39,658 nt of DNA from Gammaproteobacteria bacterium (GTDB lineage: Bacteria; Pseudomonadota; Gammaproteobacteria; Pseudomonadales; Azotimanducaceae), in NCBI GenBank assembly GCA_009839505.1, contig VXPO01000158.1:1-39658 (forward strand), written 5' to 3'. Positions within the stretch are counted from its first letter, which is position 1, and each line of letters opens with the position of its first letter. Of this stretch, positions 1 to 8,194 are shown in pieces. A model generated the notes under the pieces. The model searched no databases and was not told where the DNA came from. It was given only the letters and a program-made list of their open reading frames with translations. Both the position numbers and the translations under genes were made by a program.

Positions 1-200
1 AACCGCCGGTGGTCCTGGACGGGGCGAGTTCGGGGCTCTGGTTCGACGGCTGGAAAGGCGGGGAGCCGCCGCCGTTCGGCCGCTACGCGGACGCGGACCG
101 CGATCGCGAGGTGGCCGCCCCGCACACGTGGCTCATGCAGAAGGGCTGGCGGCGGATCGGGTTGATCGATCCGGCGGAGGTGCCGGGCGGCAGTCCCTAG
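1..200 (+). CDS. C-terminal fragment of an unrecognised protein
   Basis: An open frame enters from the left edge (first complete codon at base 3) and stops with TAG at 198-200, giving 65 residues of a C-terminus. The tail is hydrophilic and rich in Gly, Pro, Arg and Asp, with aromatic residues around WFDGWKGG and HTWLMQKGWRRIGLIDP. I see no membrane segment and recognise no family. The codon composition is GC-rich like the rest of the window, and 48 bp follow before the stop of the next, opposite gene. It is probably the genuine end of a gene that starts outside, but a chance frame in GC-rich DNA cannot be excluded. Confidence 0.45.
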   Translation, partial: PPVVLDGASSGLWFDGWKGGEPPPFGRYADADRDREVAAPHTWLMQKGWRRIGLIDPAEVPGGSP

Positions 201-248
201 GCCGGATCGAACGACGTGGCGGATCGCGCCTAGGACGGCCTTGGGATT

Positions 249-875
249 CTACGGTTTGCGCCACGCCCCGTTAATGACACCCACGACCGAAAAATAGACG
301 AGCAACAGAAGCAGGCGCAGATCGCCAAGATAGAGCTCGGGCTCGATAGGCACGGCGATGGTCTTGGCAAGCGCCGCCAGCTTGAAGTCGTGCTCGGTGC
401 TGAACGCGGGATCGAGGGCGATGGCTAGGAGATCACGGCGGCTGCGGTAGCGGACGACGCCGACAGATGTCCACTGCTCGGCGTCCTGGATGCCCGCAAC
501 GTCCATGGCCACGTTTACCGTGCTCCCGACGAGGACAGGGTGACTGGCCCGCTTCAGCAGGGCCGGCAGCATGTGGGCCATGTAGCGGTCCATGTTGGCG
601 TCGGCATCGGCGTCGTCAGCCATGTGCAGCAGATTCACCATCAGGAACTGGCCACCGTCATCGGTCTCCATGAAGCGCCGTAAGATCCCCATGCGCTCGG
701 CGGGTGCGCCAGCCGACTCCATGTGCTGGGTCAGTGACTCGATCTCGGCGCTCGTGAACGGGCCGTTGGTGTTCGTGTACCAGAAGCAGAAGGCTGCCCA
801 GAGGAGCCCGGGTGCGAGCCACAACCAAACGCGCCCGTTCGCGAGAGCGCGGCGCAAAGTAAGGACGAGCGGCAC
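249..875 (-). CDS. Small membrane-anchored protein, possible DUF1330-like dimeric alpha/beta-barrel domain
   Basis: A 208-residue protein with a hydrophobic helix near residues 16-34 and a second near 184-203, so a soluble core of about 150 residues sits between two membrane anchors. The stretch GVVRYRSRRDLLAIALDP followed by a conserved-looking FKLAALAKTIAVP resembles the second half of DUF1330/EthD-type ferredoxin-fold domains; this is a pattern-based guess. The GTG start at 875 is well supported by an AGGAGG ribosome site 8 bases upstream. It is divergent from the sulfatase gene, with only 37 bp between the two start codons, so the two promoters must overlap or lie inside the opposite genes. 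The function is unknown. Confidence 0.7.
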   Translation of the reverse strand: MPLVLTLRRALANGRVWLWLAPGLLWAAFCFWYTNTNGPFTSAEIESLTQHMESAGAPAERMGILRRFMETDDGGQFLMVNLLHMADDADADANMDRYMAHMLPALLKRASHPVLVGSTVNVAMDVAGIQDAEQWTSVGVVRYRSRRDLLAIALDPAFSTEHDFKLAALAKTIAVPIEPELYLGDLRLLLLLVYFSVVGVINGAWRKP

Positions 876-883
876 GTTCGTGG

Positions 884-889
884 CCTCCT
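884..889 (-). promoter_or_regulatory. Ribosome binding site fixing the GTG start at 875
   Basis: AGGAGG on the minus strand, 8 bases before the GTG at 875. It is a near-perfect anti-16S match and decides the non-ATG start. It also lies in the very short divergent gap to the sulfatase gene. Confidence 0.7.
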
Positions 890-912
890 GAGGTATCTTG
901 AGGGCGTCCCGG

Positions 913-2637
913 ATGATGATGGCACACTGCTGGAGGCCCGCATTGAAGCTACGCTACGGATTGCTCGTCGCGGTGGTGCTGCTAGCCGCGTTCGCTGCCA
1001 TCGGCTACTGGTACCGTCTCGAGTTGGTGGTGTTCGCGCTGCCGAGGGTCCAGGATTGGCGCGACCCCATCGCGGCGAACCGGCCGGTGGAGTGGCAACC
1101 GGGCCCTGAGCAAGCCGGCACGCCGCCGGGAGACCGCCCGCCGAATGTCATTGTGATCCTAGCCGACGACCTGGGCTACAACGACATCTCGTTGACCAAC
1201 GGCGGTGCTGCTGACGGTAGCCTCGAGACGCCGAACATCGATTCCATCGCTGCCAACGGTGTCGTGTTCACCAACGGATATGCCGGCAATGCCGTCTGTT
1301 CGCCCTCGCGGGCCGCCTTGATGACCGGTCGGTACTCCACCCGGTTTGGGCTCGAGTTCACGCCGATCTTCCGGGTTGGCGTGCGGCTCTTCGAATGGAT
1401 GGAGCAGCGTACTCGTCCGGCGCTGCGTACCCGGTTCGATCATGACGTTGCGTCCGAGATGCCCGCCATGCCGGTGTTGGGCATGCCGGCATCGGAAGTG
1501 ACCCTGGCGGAGACGCTTAAGGCCGTCGGCTACCGAACCTTGCACATCGGCAAATGGCACTTAGGCGGTCTTGCAGGATCGCGCCCGCAGGACCAGGGGT
1601 TCGATGAGAGTCTCTACATGTCCGGGGGTCTCTACCTGCCGGCCGACTCTCCCGACGTGGTCAACGCCAAGCTCCCGTGGAGCGGCATCGATCAAATGGT
1701 CTGGGCCAGCACGCGCTACAGCACGTCCTTCAACGGCGGCGACACCTTCGAACCCGATGGCTACCTCACCGATTACTACACCGACGAGGCGGTCAAGGCC
1801 ATCGACGCGAACCGCAATCGACCGTTTTTTCTCTATCTCGCCCATTGGGCGGTCCACAATCCGCTACAGGCGTCGGGCGAAGACGTCGAGGAGTTTGCGC
1901 ACATCGAAGACCACACCCTGCGTGTCTACGCCGCCATGATCCGGTCCTTGGACCGCGGCGTAGGCCGCGTTCTGGAAGCGCTGGATCGAAACCGTCTGAC
2001 GGACAATACCCTGGTGATCTTCACCAGCGACAACGGTGGCGCCGGCTATGCGGGTCTCAAGGACATCAACCGTCCCTACCGGGGCTGGAAGCTGACGCTG
2101 TTCGAAGGTGGTGTGCATGTCCCGTTCCTCGCTCAATGGCCGAAGCGCATCGAACGGGGGACGCGCTACGATGAGCCGGTTTCGCACATGGACATTTTCT
2201 CGACCGTGACCAAGGCCGGGGGCGGCTCGATTCCCGACGACCGGGCCATCGACGGGGTCGACCTGATGCCCTATCTCGACGGCACCAAGGCCGGGCGACC
2301 GCACGAGACGCTGTTCTGGCGGCAAGGCCATCACCAGGTGGTACGGCAACGGGGTCTTAAACTGATCGTCTCGGAACTGCCGGCGCGTCCGGACGTGGGA
2401 ATCGACGCGACGCGTCAGCGATGGCTGTTCGACTTGAACGAGGATCCCACCGAACAGCGCGACCTTTCCCGGGAACGTCCGGATGAGGTCGCGATGCTCG
2501 AGGGTCTGCTTGCCGACCACAATGCGGACCAGGTAACGCCGATGTGGCCGAACGTGGTCGACTCGCCTCAGTTCGTGGACAAGACTGAGCGCGAGGAGTA
2601 CGTCGAAGGGGACGAGTACGTCTATTGGCCGAACTGA
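913..2637 (+). CDS. Membrane-tethered type I sulfatase (arylsulfatase A-like)
   Basis: A 574-residue sulfatase of the alkaline-phosphatase superfamily, predicted to hydrolyse sulfate esters in the periplasm. The N-terminus is one uncleaved-looking helix at residues about 15-34. The catalytic C-x-P-x-R signature is CSPSRAALMTGR with Cys129, the residue that would become formylglycine. Predicted metal and active-site residues include Asp85-Asp86 in LADDLGYND, Lys214 and His216 in HIGKWHLGG, and Asp373-Asn374 in TSDNGG. Length is normal for the family. I chose ATG 913 because GAGGG lies 8 bases upstream; a TTG at 898 with its own GAGG is an alternative adding five residues. No maturase or anaerobic sulfatase activator is visible nearby. 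The substrate cannot be told from the sequence. Confidence 0.93.
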   Translation: MMMAHCWRPALKLRYGLLVAVVLLAAFAAIGYWYRLELVVFALPRVQDWRDPIAANRPVEWQPGPEQAGTPPGDRPPNVIVILADDLGYNDISLTNGGAADGSLETPNIDSIAANGVVFTNGYAGNAVCSPSRAALMTGRYSTRFGLEFTPIFRVGVRLFEWMEQRTRPALRTRFDHDVASEMPAMPVLGMPASEVTLAETLKAVGYRTLHIGKWHLGGLAGSRPQDQGFDESLYMSGGLYLPADSPDVVNAKLPWSGIDQMVWASTRYSTSFNGGDTFEPDGYLTDYYTDEAVKAIDANRNRPFFLYLAHWAVHNPLQASGEDVEEFAHIEDHTLRVYAAMIRSLDRGVGRVLEALDRNRLTDNTLVIFTSDNGGAGYAGLKDINRPYRGWKLTLFEGGVHVPFLAQWPKRIERGTRYDEPVSHMDIFSTVTKAGGGSIPDDRAIDGVDLMPYLDGTKAGRPHETLFWRQGHHQVVRQRGLKLIVSELPARPDVGIDATRQRWLFDLNEDPTEQRDLSRERPDEVAMLEGLLADHNADQVTPMWPNVVDSPQFVDKTEREEYVEGDEYVYWPN

Positions 2638-2666
2638 ATCTTCTCTGGCGGCGACCGCGGAGATTC
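2636..2666 (+). terminator. Weak stem-loop after the sulfatase gene
   Basis: GAATCT at 2636-2641 and AGATTC at 2661-2666 are inverted repeats enclosing a GC-rich loop, directly at the sulfatase stop codon. There is no T-tract, so termination is only a possibility. Confidence 0.22.
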
Positions 2667-2699
2667 TCGTGCTCGCAATACAGGATCTAAGGCACTCAC

Positions 2700-3833
2700 A
2701 TGTTCACCGGGCTTGAGTTCGAGCCGATCGACTTGCCGGCAACCGCGGAAGCGCTCCGCACGGAGGTCCGTGCTTTCGTCGCCAGCGAACTCCCGGAAGA
2801 CTACTGGCCGAACTCGGACTTCAACGAGGGCCACAGCCCGGCTTTTTCGCGCAAGCTGGGCGAGCGCGGCTGGATCGGCATGACTTGGCCCGAGCGGTTC
2901 GGCGGCGGCGAACGGACGTTCTTCGAACGCTACGTGGTTACCGAAGAACTGCTGGCGGCCGGAGCCCCCGTGAGCGCCCACTGGATCGCGGATCGGCAAA
3001 GCGGTCCGCTCCTGCTCAGCTACGGCACCGAAGCACAGTGCCGCCGCTACCTGCCGCAGATTGTGCGTGGCGAGTGCTACTTCTCCATTGGCATGAGCGA
3101 GCCGAACTCGGGATCCGACCTGGCGTCCGTTCGCACCCGCGCCGAACGCGTCGCCGACGGTTGGATCGTCAACGGTACGAAGATCTGGACCACGGACGCC
3201 CACCGCAACCACTACATCATCGCCCTTGTGCGCACGGAGCCGCCTTCCGACGACCGGCACGCGGGATTGTCGCAGTTGTTGGTCGACCTGCATGCCGACG
3301 GCGTCACCGTGCGCCCGATCCGCAACCTGGCGGGAGGCGAGGACTTCAATGAGGTGGTGTTCGAGGATTGCTTCGTTCCCGACGAGGGCCTAGTGGGTGA
3401 GCGGGGCAACGGTTGGACGCAGGTGACCAGCGAACTGGGCTACGAGCGCAGCGGTCCCGAGAGGTTCCTGTCCGCGTTTCGGGTTCTGGTCGAGTTCGTT
3501 CGCGCCATGGGCAACGATCCGTCCCGGGACGAGGCCGTGCTCCTAGGGCGTCTCGCGAGCCATCTCATGACTTTGCGGCGGATGTCCATCTCGGTCGCCG
3601 GCATGCTGCAGCAGGGGGGCAGCCCCGCCGTGGAGTCGGCGTTGGTGAAATCCCTCGGCAACGACTTCGAAAAACTCCTTGGCGAGCTTGTTCGCTTGCA
3701 GGCCCCCCCGGGTCATCCACGGCTTGAACGGTGTCTGCGCCAGACGCTGCTGCATTCGCCGTCGTTCACGCTCCGGGGCGGCACCCGGGAGATTCTCCGC
3801 GGCGTCATCGCCCGCGGCCTGGGACTGCGCTGA
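2700..3833 (+). CDS. Acyl-CoA dehydrogenase, catalytic-type subunit
   Basis: A 377-residue acyl-CoA dehydrogenase, which would use FAD to oxidise an acyl-CoA at the alpha-beta bond. The middle domain shows the hallmark YFSIGMSEPNSGSDLAS (from about residue 127) followed by the beta-strand segment WIVNGTKIWTTDAH. The C-terminal helical domain ends in GGTREILRGVIARGLGL, the usual end of the family. The ATG is preceded by AAGG 7 bases upstream. The stop codon overlaps the start of the next gene, also of this family, in the pattern of heteromeric alpha/beta acyl-CoA dehydrogenases described from steroid and cholate catabolism. The substrate is unknown; a branched, cyclic or steroid-like acyl-CoA is a reasonable inference. 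Confidence 0.92.
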   Translation: MFTGLEFEPIDLPATAEALRTEVRAFVASELPEDYWPNSDFNEGHSPAFSRKLGERGWIGMTWPERFGGGERTFFERYVVTEELLAAGAPVSAHWIADRQSGPLLLSYGTEAQCRRYLPQIVRGECYFSIGMSEPNSGSDLASVRTRAERVADGWIVNGTKIWTTDAHRNHYIIALVRTEPPSDDRHAGLSQLLVDLHADGVTVRPIRNLAGGEDFNEVVFEDCFVPDEGLVGERGNGWTQVTSELGYERSGPERFLSAFRVLVEFVRAMGNDPSRDEAVLLGRLASHLMTLRRMSISVAGMLQQGGSPAVESALVKSLGNDFEKLLGELVRLQAPPGHPRLERCLRQTLLHSPSFTLRGGTREILRGVIARGLGLR

Positions 3834-4771
3834 TGGACCGGCTGATCGAAGACACCGCCGAACGCATCTTTGCGGACCATGTGGACAAGGGCGTGCTGGA
3901 TCGCGCCGAGTCCGGTGAGTTCCCGAACGCACTTTGGGACGTCGTTCGGGAATCGGGATTGCACCTTGTCGGCAGCGCGCAGTCGGGTACAGAACCGGTG
4001 GACCTCTACGGAGTGCTGAGAATCGCCGGACGTCATGCCGTGCCGCTGCCGCTTGCCGAGGTGCTAGTCGCCAATTCTCTGCTCGACGAGGCCGGGTTCA
4101 TCACCATCGCCGCCGACGGCGTTGCCCCGTGGGCCCGGGTCGCGGACGGTGTTCTGACGGTGGATGGAGAGTTCAGTCGCCGCTTCGAGACGGAGCCGGA
4201 CACCAACCTGGCCGGAGAGAGCCGAGACCGCGTGGTGTTGGTCGATGCCGAGCGCGTGGGACTGCCGGACGATTTGCGTGAACGCTTGGCCCTTAGCCGC
4301 GTGGCGCTGATGGCGGGCTGTCTCGAGCGGATTCTCGCCATGGCCATCGACTTCGCCACCGAACGCGAACAGTTCGGCCGGCCGATCTCCCGGTTTCAAG
4401 CCGTGCAGCACAATCTTGCGGTGCTGGCGGGCGAGACGGCGGCGGCCCGTTGTGCGTGCGATGGCGCTGTCGCGAACGTGGACTCGTCGGGATTCGTCCA
4501 CCACGTTGCCGCGGCCAAGGCGCGTGTCGGCGAAGCTGCCGGAGTCGCGGCGGAAATCGTCCACCAGGTGCACGGCGCCATGGGCTTCACCCACGAACAC
4601 AGCCTGCACCATTTCACCCGCCGACTCTGGGCTTGGCGCGACGAATTCGGCCGGGAGGGCCGCTGGCAGGAAACCCTGGGCCGACGGATTGCCGCAGGCG
4701 GCGCGGACGCGTTGTGGGACTTCGTCGTTGACCCTAGCCCGCATATCTCACCAAGTCGCTTGTGGTCATGA
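3833..4771 (+). CDS. Acyl-CoA dehydrogenase, small partner subunit
   Basis: A 312-residue acyl-CoA dehydrogenase-like protein whose N-terminal half is short and divergent. The C-terminal helical domain is well kept (EREQFGRPISRFQAVQHNL from about residue 178, then HGAMGFTHEHSLHHFTRRL). This is the usual form of the second subunit of heteromeric enzymes. The start is the ATG that overlaps the upstream TGA (ATGA, 1 shared base), so translation is coupled. The last dozen residues, PSPHISPSRLWS, are read from the terminal inverted repeat of the inserted repeat element at 4735, so the native C-terminus has probably been replaced. The enzyme's core domains are not touched by this. Confidence 0.88.
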   Translation: MDRLIEDTAERIFADHVDKGVLDRAESGEFPNALWDVVRESGLHLVGSAQSGTEPVDLYGVLRIAGRHAVPLPLAEVLVANSLLDEAGFITIAADGVAPWARVADGVLTVDGEFSRRFETEPDTNLAGESRDRVVLVDAERVGLPDDLRERLALSRVALMAGCLERILAMAIDFATEREQFGRPISRFQAVQHNLAVLAGETAAARCACDGAVANVDSSGFVHHVAAAKARVGEAAGVAAEIVHQVHGAMGFTHEHSLHHFTRRLWAWRDEFGREGRWQETLGRRIAAGGADALWDFVVDPSPHISPSRLWS

Positions 4772-4981
4772 CCCAACTGGTTGGTTCTTCATGTGTTTTC
4801 GGGATTCTTGGAAATGATCGAGCATGAACAGGGTGCGCTGGCCACGTCCTCGCCGGTCTTTTGGCCCCCTGCGCGCACATGCGACCTCAACCGTAGTCCC
4901 CGCTATGCTTTCGGTCGCGAGCACGCGCAGGGGACCAAAATCCTCGGCGATCACCGTGGCCCTTGGTGAGGTATGCGGGCT
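4735..4981 (+). repeat. MITE-like repeat, copy A (terminal inverted repeats plus internal stem)
   Basis: A 247-bp element bounded by 17-bp inverted repeats, AGCCCGCATATCTCACC at 4736-4752 and its complement with one mismatch at 4965-4981. Inside, arms 4859-4874 and 4925-4940 pair at 15 of 16 positions, enclosing a second stem GCGACC (4881-4886) / GGTCGC (4913-4918). An inverted second copy lies at 18103-18407 and matches at both ends and in the core. No convincing reading frame or target duplication is seen. The element lies between two co-directional genes; its left end encodes the last residues of the acyl-CoA dehydrogenase and its right end supplies the likely start of the DUF523 gene. Confidence 0.82.
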
Positions 4982-5570
4982 GGCTGAACTGGAGCAGGCC
5001 CTTGTCGGGCGCCGGATTCGCGTCGCCGCGAGCGAGTGTCTGCTCGGACGACCGGTGCGTTGGAACGGCGAACACAACGGCGACGTCTGGCCCCGGCATC
5101 GGCTCGAGAAGCTCTTCACCCTGGTCGGACTCTGTCCAGAAGTGGGCATCGGCATGGGTGTGCCGCGGGAACCGATTCAGCTCGTCGGTAACGTCATGGC
5201 ACCGCGCGTCGTGGCAGTCGACGATCCGCGGCGCGACTACACCGACCGCTTACATGGATACGCCGGAGAGGTCGCGCCCACCTTGGACGGTGTCCACGGC
5301 TACATCTTCGCTGATCGTTCGCCGAGCTGCGGGCTGGCGGGTGTCAAGGTCTTCGACGAGAACGGCTGCTATCGGCGGATCGGCCGTGGCATCTATGCCG
5401 CAGCCGTGATGGCCGACTACCCGGACATGCCAGCCGTGGACGCGGAAACACTGCGCGACGAAGCCGTGTTGTTGGATTTCGGGGTCGCGGTGGTGGCGCG
5501 CAGTGGCGGGGTGTCCGGTGCCGACGAGAGGCTGCGCGACGTCGTACGCCGCATGCTTGCTCGGGGGTGA
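4956..5570 (+). CDS. DUF523 family protein
   Basis: A protein of about 204 residues. The core VAASECLLGRPVRW, LCPEVGIGMGVPRE and FADRSPSCGLAGVKV carries the cysteine-containing motifs of DUF523, a small bacterial family of unknown biochemical role. The C-terminal part is a helical tail. The true start is unclear: family members begin a few residues before the first Cys motif, but no ATG, GTG or TTG exists between the repeat element and that motif. The nearest in-frame start is GTG 4956 inside the element, with a poor ribosome site; CTG 4980 is another option. An ATG at 4824 would translate most of the element and is less likely. The insertion seems to have taken away the original start. Confidence 0.8.
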   Translation: MALGEVCGLAELEQALVGRRIRVAASECLLGRPVRWNGEHNGDVWPRHRLEKLFTLVGLCPEVGIGMGVPREPIQLVGNVMAPRVVAVDDPRRDYTDRLHGYAGEVAPTLDGVHGYIFADRSPSCGLAGVKVFDENGCYRRIGRGIYAAAVMADYPDMPAVDAETLRDEAVLLDFGVAVVARSGGVSGADERLRDVVRRMLARG

Positions 5571-5595
5571 CCGCGCGCCCGCCCGGGCACGCGGT
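5570..5595. terminator. GC-rich hairpin between convergent genes
   Basis: ACCGCG at 5570-5575 pairs with CGCGGT at 5590-5595, with a further GCCC/GGGC pairing inside. It fills the 30-bp gap between the convergent DUF523 and sodC genes, where a bidirectional terminator is expected. There is no T-tract on either side. Confidence 0.35.
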
Positions 5596-5600
5596 CGCAC

Positions 5601-6224
5601 CTACGGCTCGTCCCTTAGGATGATCCCGCAGGCGGCCCGGGCACCGCCGGCACATCCTGCTTCTTCGCCGCCCGGGCAGTACGAGTCGGGGTCCACGTGG
5701 ATTATGAACGCGCTGCCGTCCTCGTCGAACAGCGTCAGCGGGCCGTCCGAGAGCGTGACGCGGGTCGTCAGGGTTCGCATGCCGCCGCTGCCGAGCGGCG
5801 TGCCGTCGTCATCGCTAACGCCGCCGCTCATGTCGGTGATGTCGATGTTTATCAGGTCACCGGCGTGGAAGGGATGGTTGCCGTCGGGACTCGAGTGACC
5901 GTGCGGGCCGGGGTCGAAGTGCCCCTTGGCTGCCGAACAGGGTTCGCACTGGGCGGTCTCATGGATGTGTACCGCATGTTTGCCCTCGGTGAGCCCGTTC
6001 TGGATCCGGATGCCCACCTCGACGATCTTGACGCCTTCCGGCGAGGCCCGTTCCCTCAATCTCGCGCGCCCGATGGGCTCTTGGGTGTCGCAGCGTTTGA
6101 TGACGGCGCTGGCAGTCACGGCCGGCGCGTCGGCTTGGGCGCTTTGACCTTCTTCTGTCTGCGCGGTCGCGGCACCTGTCCAGGCAATGGTGATGACCAC
6201 CACGCCAAGTTGGATCGCTTTCAT
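5601..6224 (-). CDS. sodC: Periplasmic Cu/Zn superoxide dismutase
   Basis: A 207-residue precursor that would dismutate superoxide in the periplasm. Residues 1-21 form a signal peptide ending in GAATA. Copper and zinc ligand motifs are visible as HAVHIHE, then GHFDPGPHGH and HPFHAGDL, and AFIIHVDPDSY. The end GGARAACGII is the conserved family tail, and cysteines are placed for the structural disulfide. An acidic, Gln-rich stretch of about 15 residues lies between the signal and the fold. The ATG has GGGAG about 9 bases upstream. It follows the ABC genes on the same strand after an 83-bp gap, so it may have its own promoter or be read through from them. Confidence 0.93.
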   Translation of the reverse strand: MKAIQLGVVVITIAWTGAATAQTEEGQSAQADAPAVTASAVIKRCDTQEPIGRARLRERASPEGVKIVEVGIRIQNGLTEGKHAVHIHETAQCEPCSAAKGHFDPGPHGHSSPDGNHPFHAGDLINIDITDMSGGVSDDDGTPLGSGGMRTLTTRVTLSDGPLTLFDEDGSAFIIHVDPDSYCPGGEEAGCAGGARAACGIILRDEP

Positions 6225-6307
6225 GGTTCCAGTCTCCCAAAGACCCTAGGTCCGCGACCACACGGTAAGCGGTTCGTCTTGGATCGTCTGTCCCGCTGCC
6301 CCGCTTG

Positions 6308-8194
6308 TCAAGCGGGGTCGCCGACGTCTGCGGCACGCCAGCGGCGGGTGGCCTCGTTCAATCCCTGCTGCCGGTAGAGCGCCGCGTAGCGGCCGTCCGC
6401 GGCCATCAGCTCCCGGTGGTCGCCGGCCTCGGCGATGCGGCCACCGTCGACGACGAGGATGCGCGTCGCGTTGCGAATGGTGGACAGCCGGTGGGCGATC
6501 ACGAAGCTGATGCGTCCCTTGAAGATCTCGGCCAGGGCGTGCTGGATGGCGAGTTCGGTCTCGGTGTCCACCGACGACGTCGCTTCGTCCATGACGAGGA
6601 TCTGCGGGTCGGCGAGGATCGCGCGCGCCAGCGAGACGAGCTGTTTCTGGCCCGCCGACAGACGGCTGCCGCCTTCTCCCGCCGGGGTGTCGTAGCCCTG
6701 TTCCAAGGCGGTGATGAAGTGATGTGCGTCGGCAAGGCGCGCGGCATGCTCCACTTCGGTGTCGGTGGCGCCGAGACGGCCGTAGCGGATGTTGTCGCGG
6801 ATGGAACCGCTGAACACGTGGGCGTCCTGCAGCACCATGCCGAGATTGGACTGCAGCCAGTGGAGGCTGCGGTTGCGGTAGTCCGTGCCGTCGATCAGAA
6901 CCTGTCCGGCGGTGGGCTCGTAGAAGCGGCAGATCACGTTCACGAGCGTGCTCTTGCCGCCACCGGTGGGGCCGACGATGGCGATGGTCTCGCCCCGGCG
7001 TGCCACGAGGTCGATGTTCTCGAGGACCGGTTGTTCGGGGTCGTAGGCGAAACCGACCCCGCGGAGCTCGATGTTCTGGATTCGGGCCCGGCCACCGTCC
7101 GCGGCGAAGCGCCCTAGGCGTCCTTCTGCGGACGCGCGGGTCGCCATCAGCGCGCGCACAACGCTCTCGGAGTCCTGGATCTCCGGTTCCGCGTCGATCA
7201 CCGACAGCACTCGCTCCGCCGCCGCCTGGGCCATCTGCAGTTCGATGAACCACGACGACATGATCTCGGCGGGCCAGAAGAAGTTGCGCGCCAACATGGT
7301 GAACGCGACCACGGTACCGGCGCCGATCAGACCGAGGTAGACGAACGAGCCGCCCACGGTCAACGTGAGATTGACGGCCACGGAGGCAATCACCAGGACC
7401 AGCGGCAGGTAGACGGCCGCGAGCACGAGGTTGCGTACCGACGCGCGGTACATCCGGTCGGTCAGGACGCCGAACTCACGGGCGTTGGCAGCCTGGCTGA
7501 CGAACGTCTTGCTGGTCAGCACCCCCATGATCGACTCGTTGAACGAGCCGGTGATCTCCGAGTTGGTGCTGCGTACCAGGCGCGCGCTATGCAGGATGCG
7601 GCGGTGGAACTTCAGCGACACCCACCACACGACGGGCAGTACCATCATCACCAGCAGCGCGAGGCGCCAGTCCATGACCAGCATGGCACACACCAGGCCG
7701 ACCATGATCGTAGAGCCCCAGACTGCATCCACGAAACCCCAGGACAGGATGCCGGTGAGGCGATCGCAGTCCGCGGTGAGGCGCGCCATCAGCCAACCCA
7801 CGGGACGCCTGTCGAAGTACGAGAACGACAGTCTCTGCAGGTTCTGGAAGGCATCGAAGCGGATGTCGTGGCTGACGAAGCAGCTCACCCTTCCGGCAAT
7901 CCACTCGAAGCCACCGACGGCCAGGGCCACCACCAGGTTGCACAACAGGTAGAGCGTGGCCCAGAGGCCGAAGGACGCGTCCATGCCGTTCTGCTGGACA
8001 TCGTCCACCACCCACTTGGTGAACAGCGAGTAGCAGACCTCCACGGCGGCCGTGGCGATGGCAGCGACGATCAGGAACGCGAGTTCCCTCCGGTAGACCA
8101 GCGCGTAGCGGAACAGGCGCTTCCACAGGTCGATCTGGACGCGCCCCGGCGTGTCGTCGAAGCCGTCGTCGTGTTGTGCGTCGTCATACGGCAT
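6308..8194 (-). CDS. ABC exporter half-transporter, MdlB-like (canonical ATPase partner)
   Basis: A 628-residue type IV ABC exporter subunit with an N-terminal six-helix membrane domain (about residues 25-320) and a C-terminal ATPase. Walker A is GPTGGGKST with Lys414, the signature is LSAGQKQL, Walker B is ILVMDEATSSVD with the catalytic Glu present, and the switch His is in IAHRLST. The start overlaps the end of the upstream ABC gene by 11 bp, so the two are translationally coupled and almost certainly form a heterodimer. The order and the Glu/Asp split in the Walker B motifs match the MdlA-MdlB and YheI-YheH type. The substrate is unknown; such pairs export drugs, lipids or peptides. Confidence 0.93.
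   Translation of the reverse strand: MPYDDAQHDDGFDDTPGRVQIDLWKRLFRYALVYRRELAFLIVAAIATAAVEVCYSLFTKWVVDDVQQNGMDASFGLWATLYLLCNLVVALAVGGFEWIAGRVSCFVSHDIRFDAFQNLQRLSFSYFDRRPVGWLMARLTADCDRLTGILSWGFVDAVWGSTIMVGLVCAMLVMDWRLALLVMMVLPVVWWVSLKFHRRILHSARLVRSTNSEITGSFNESIMGVLTSKTFVSQAANAREFGVLTDRMYRASVRNLVLAAVYLPLVLVIASVAVNLTLTVGGSFVYLGLIGAGTVVAFTMLARNFFWPAEIMSSWFIELQMAQAAAERVLSVIDAEPEIQDSESVVRALMATRASAEGRLGRFAADGGRARIQNIELRGVGFAYDPEQPVLENIDLVARRGETIAIVGPTGGGKSTLVNVICRFYEPTAGQVLIDGTDYRNRSLHWLQSNLGMVLQDAHVFSGSIRDNIRYGRLGATDTEVEHAARLADAHHFITALEQGYDTPAGEGGSRLSAGQKQLVSLARAILADPQILVMDEATSSVDTETELAIQHALAEIFKGRISFVIAHRLSTIRNATRILVVDGGRIAEAGDHRELMAADGRYAALYRQQGLNEATRRWRAADVGDPA

Noticed and set aside
898-912. TTG 898 as the sulfatase start
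   Set aside because: It is possible, but ATG 913 has a better start codon and a GAGGG at good distance.
4824-4955. ATG 4824 as start of the DUF523 gene
   Set aside because: It would translate most of the repeat element, which has a homologous copy at 18103-18407 that is not coding; DUF523 proteins begin close to the first Cys motif.
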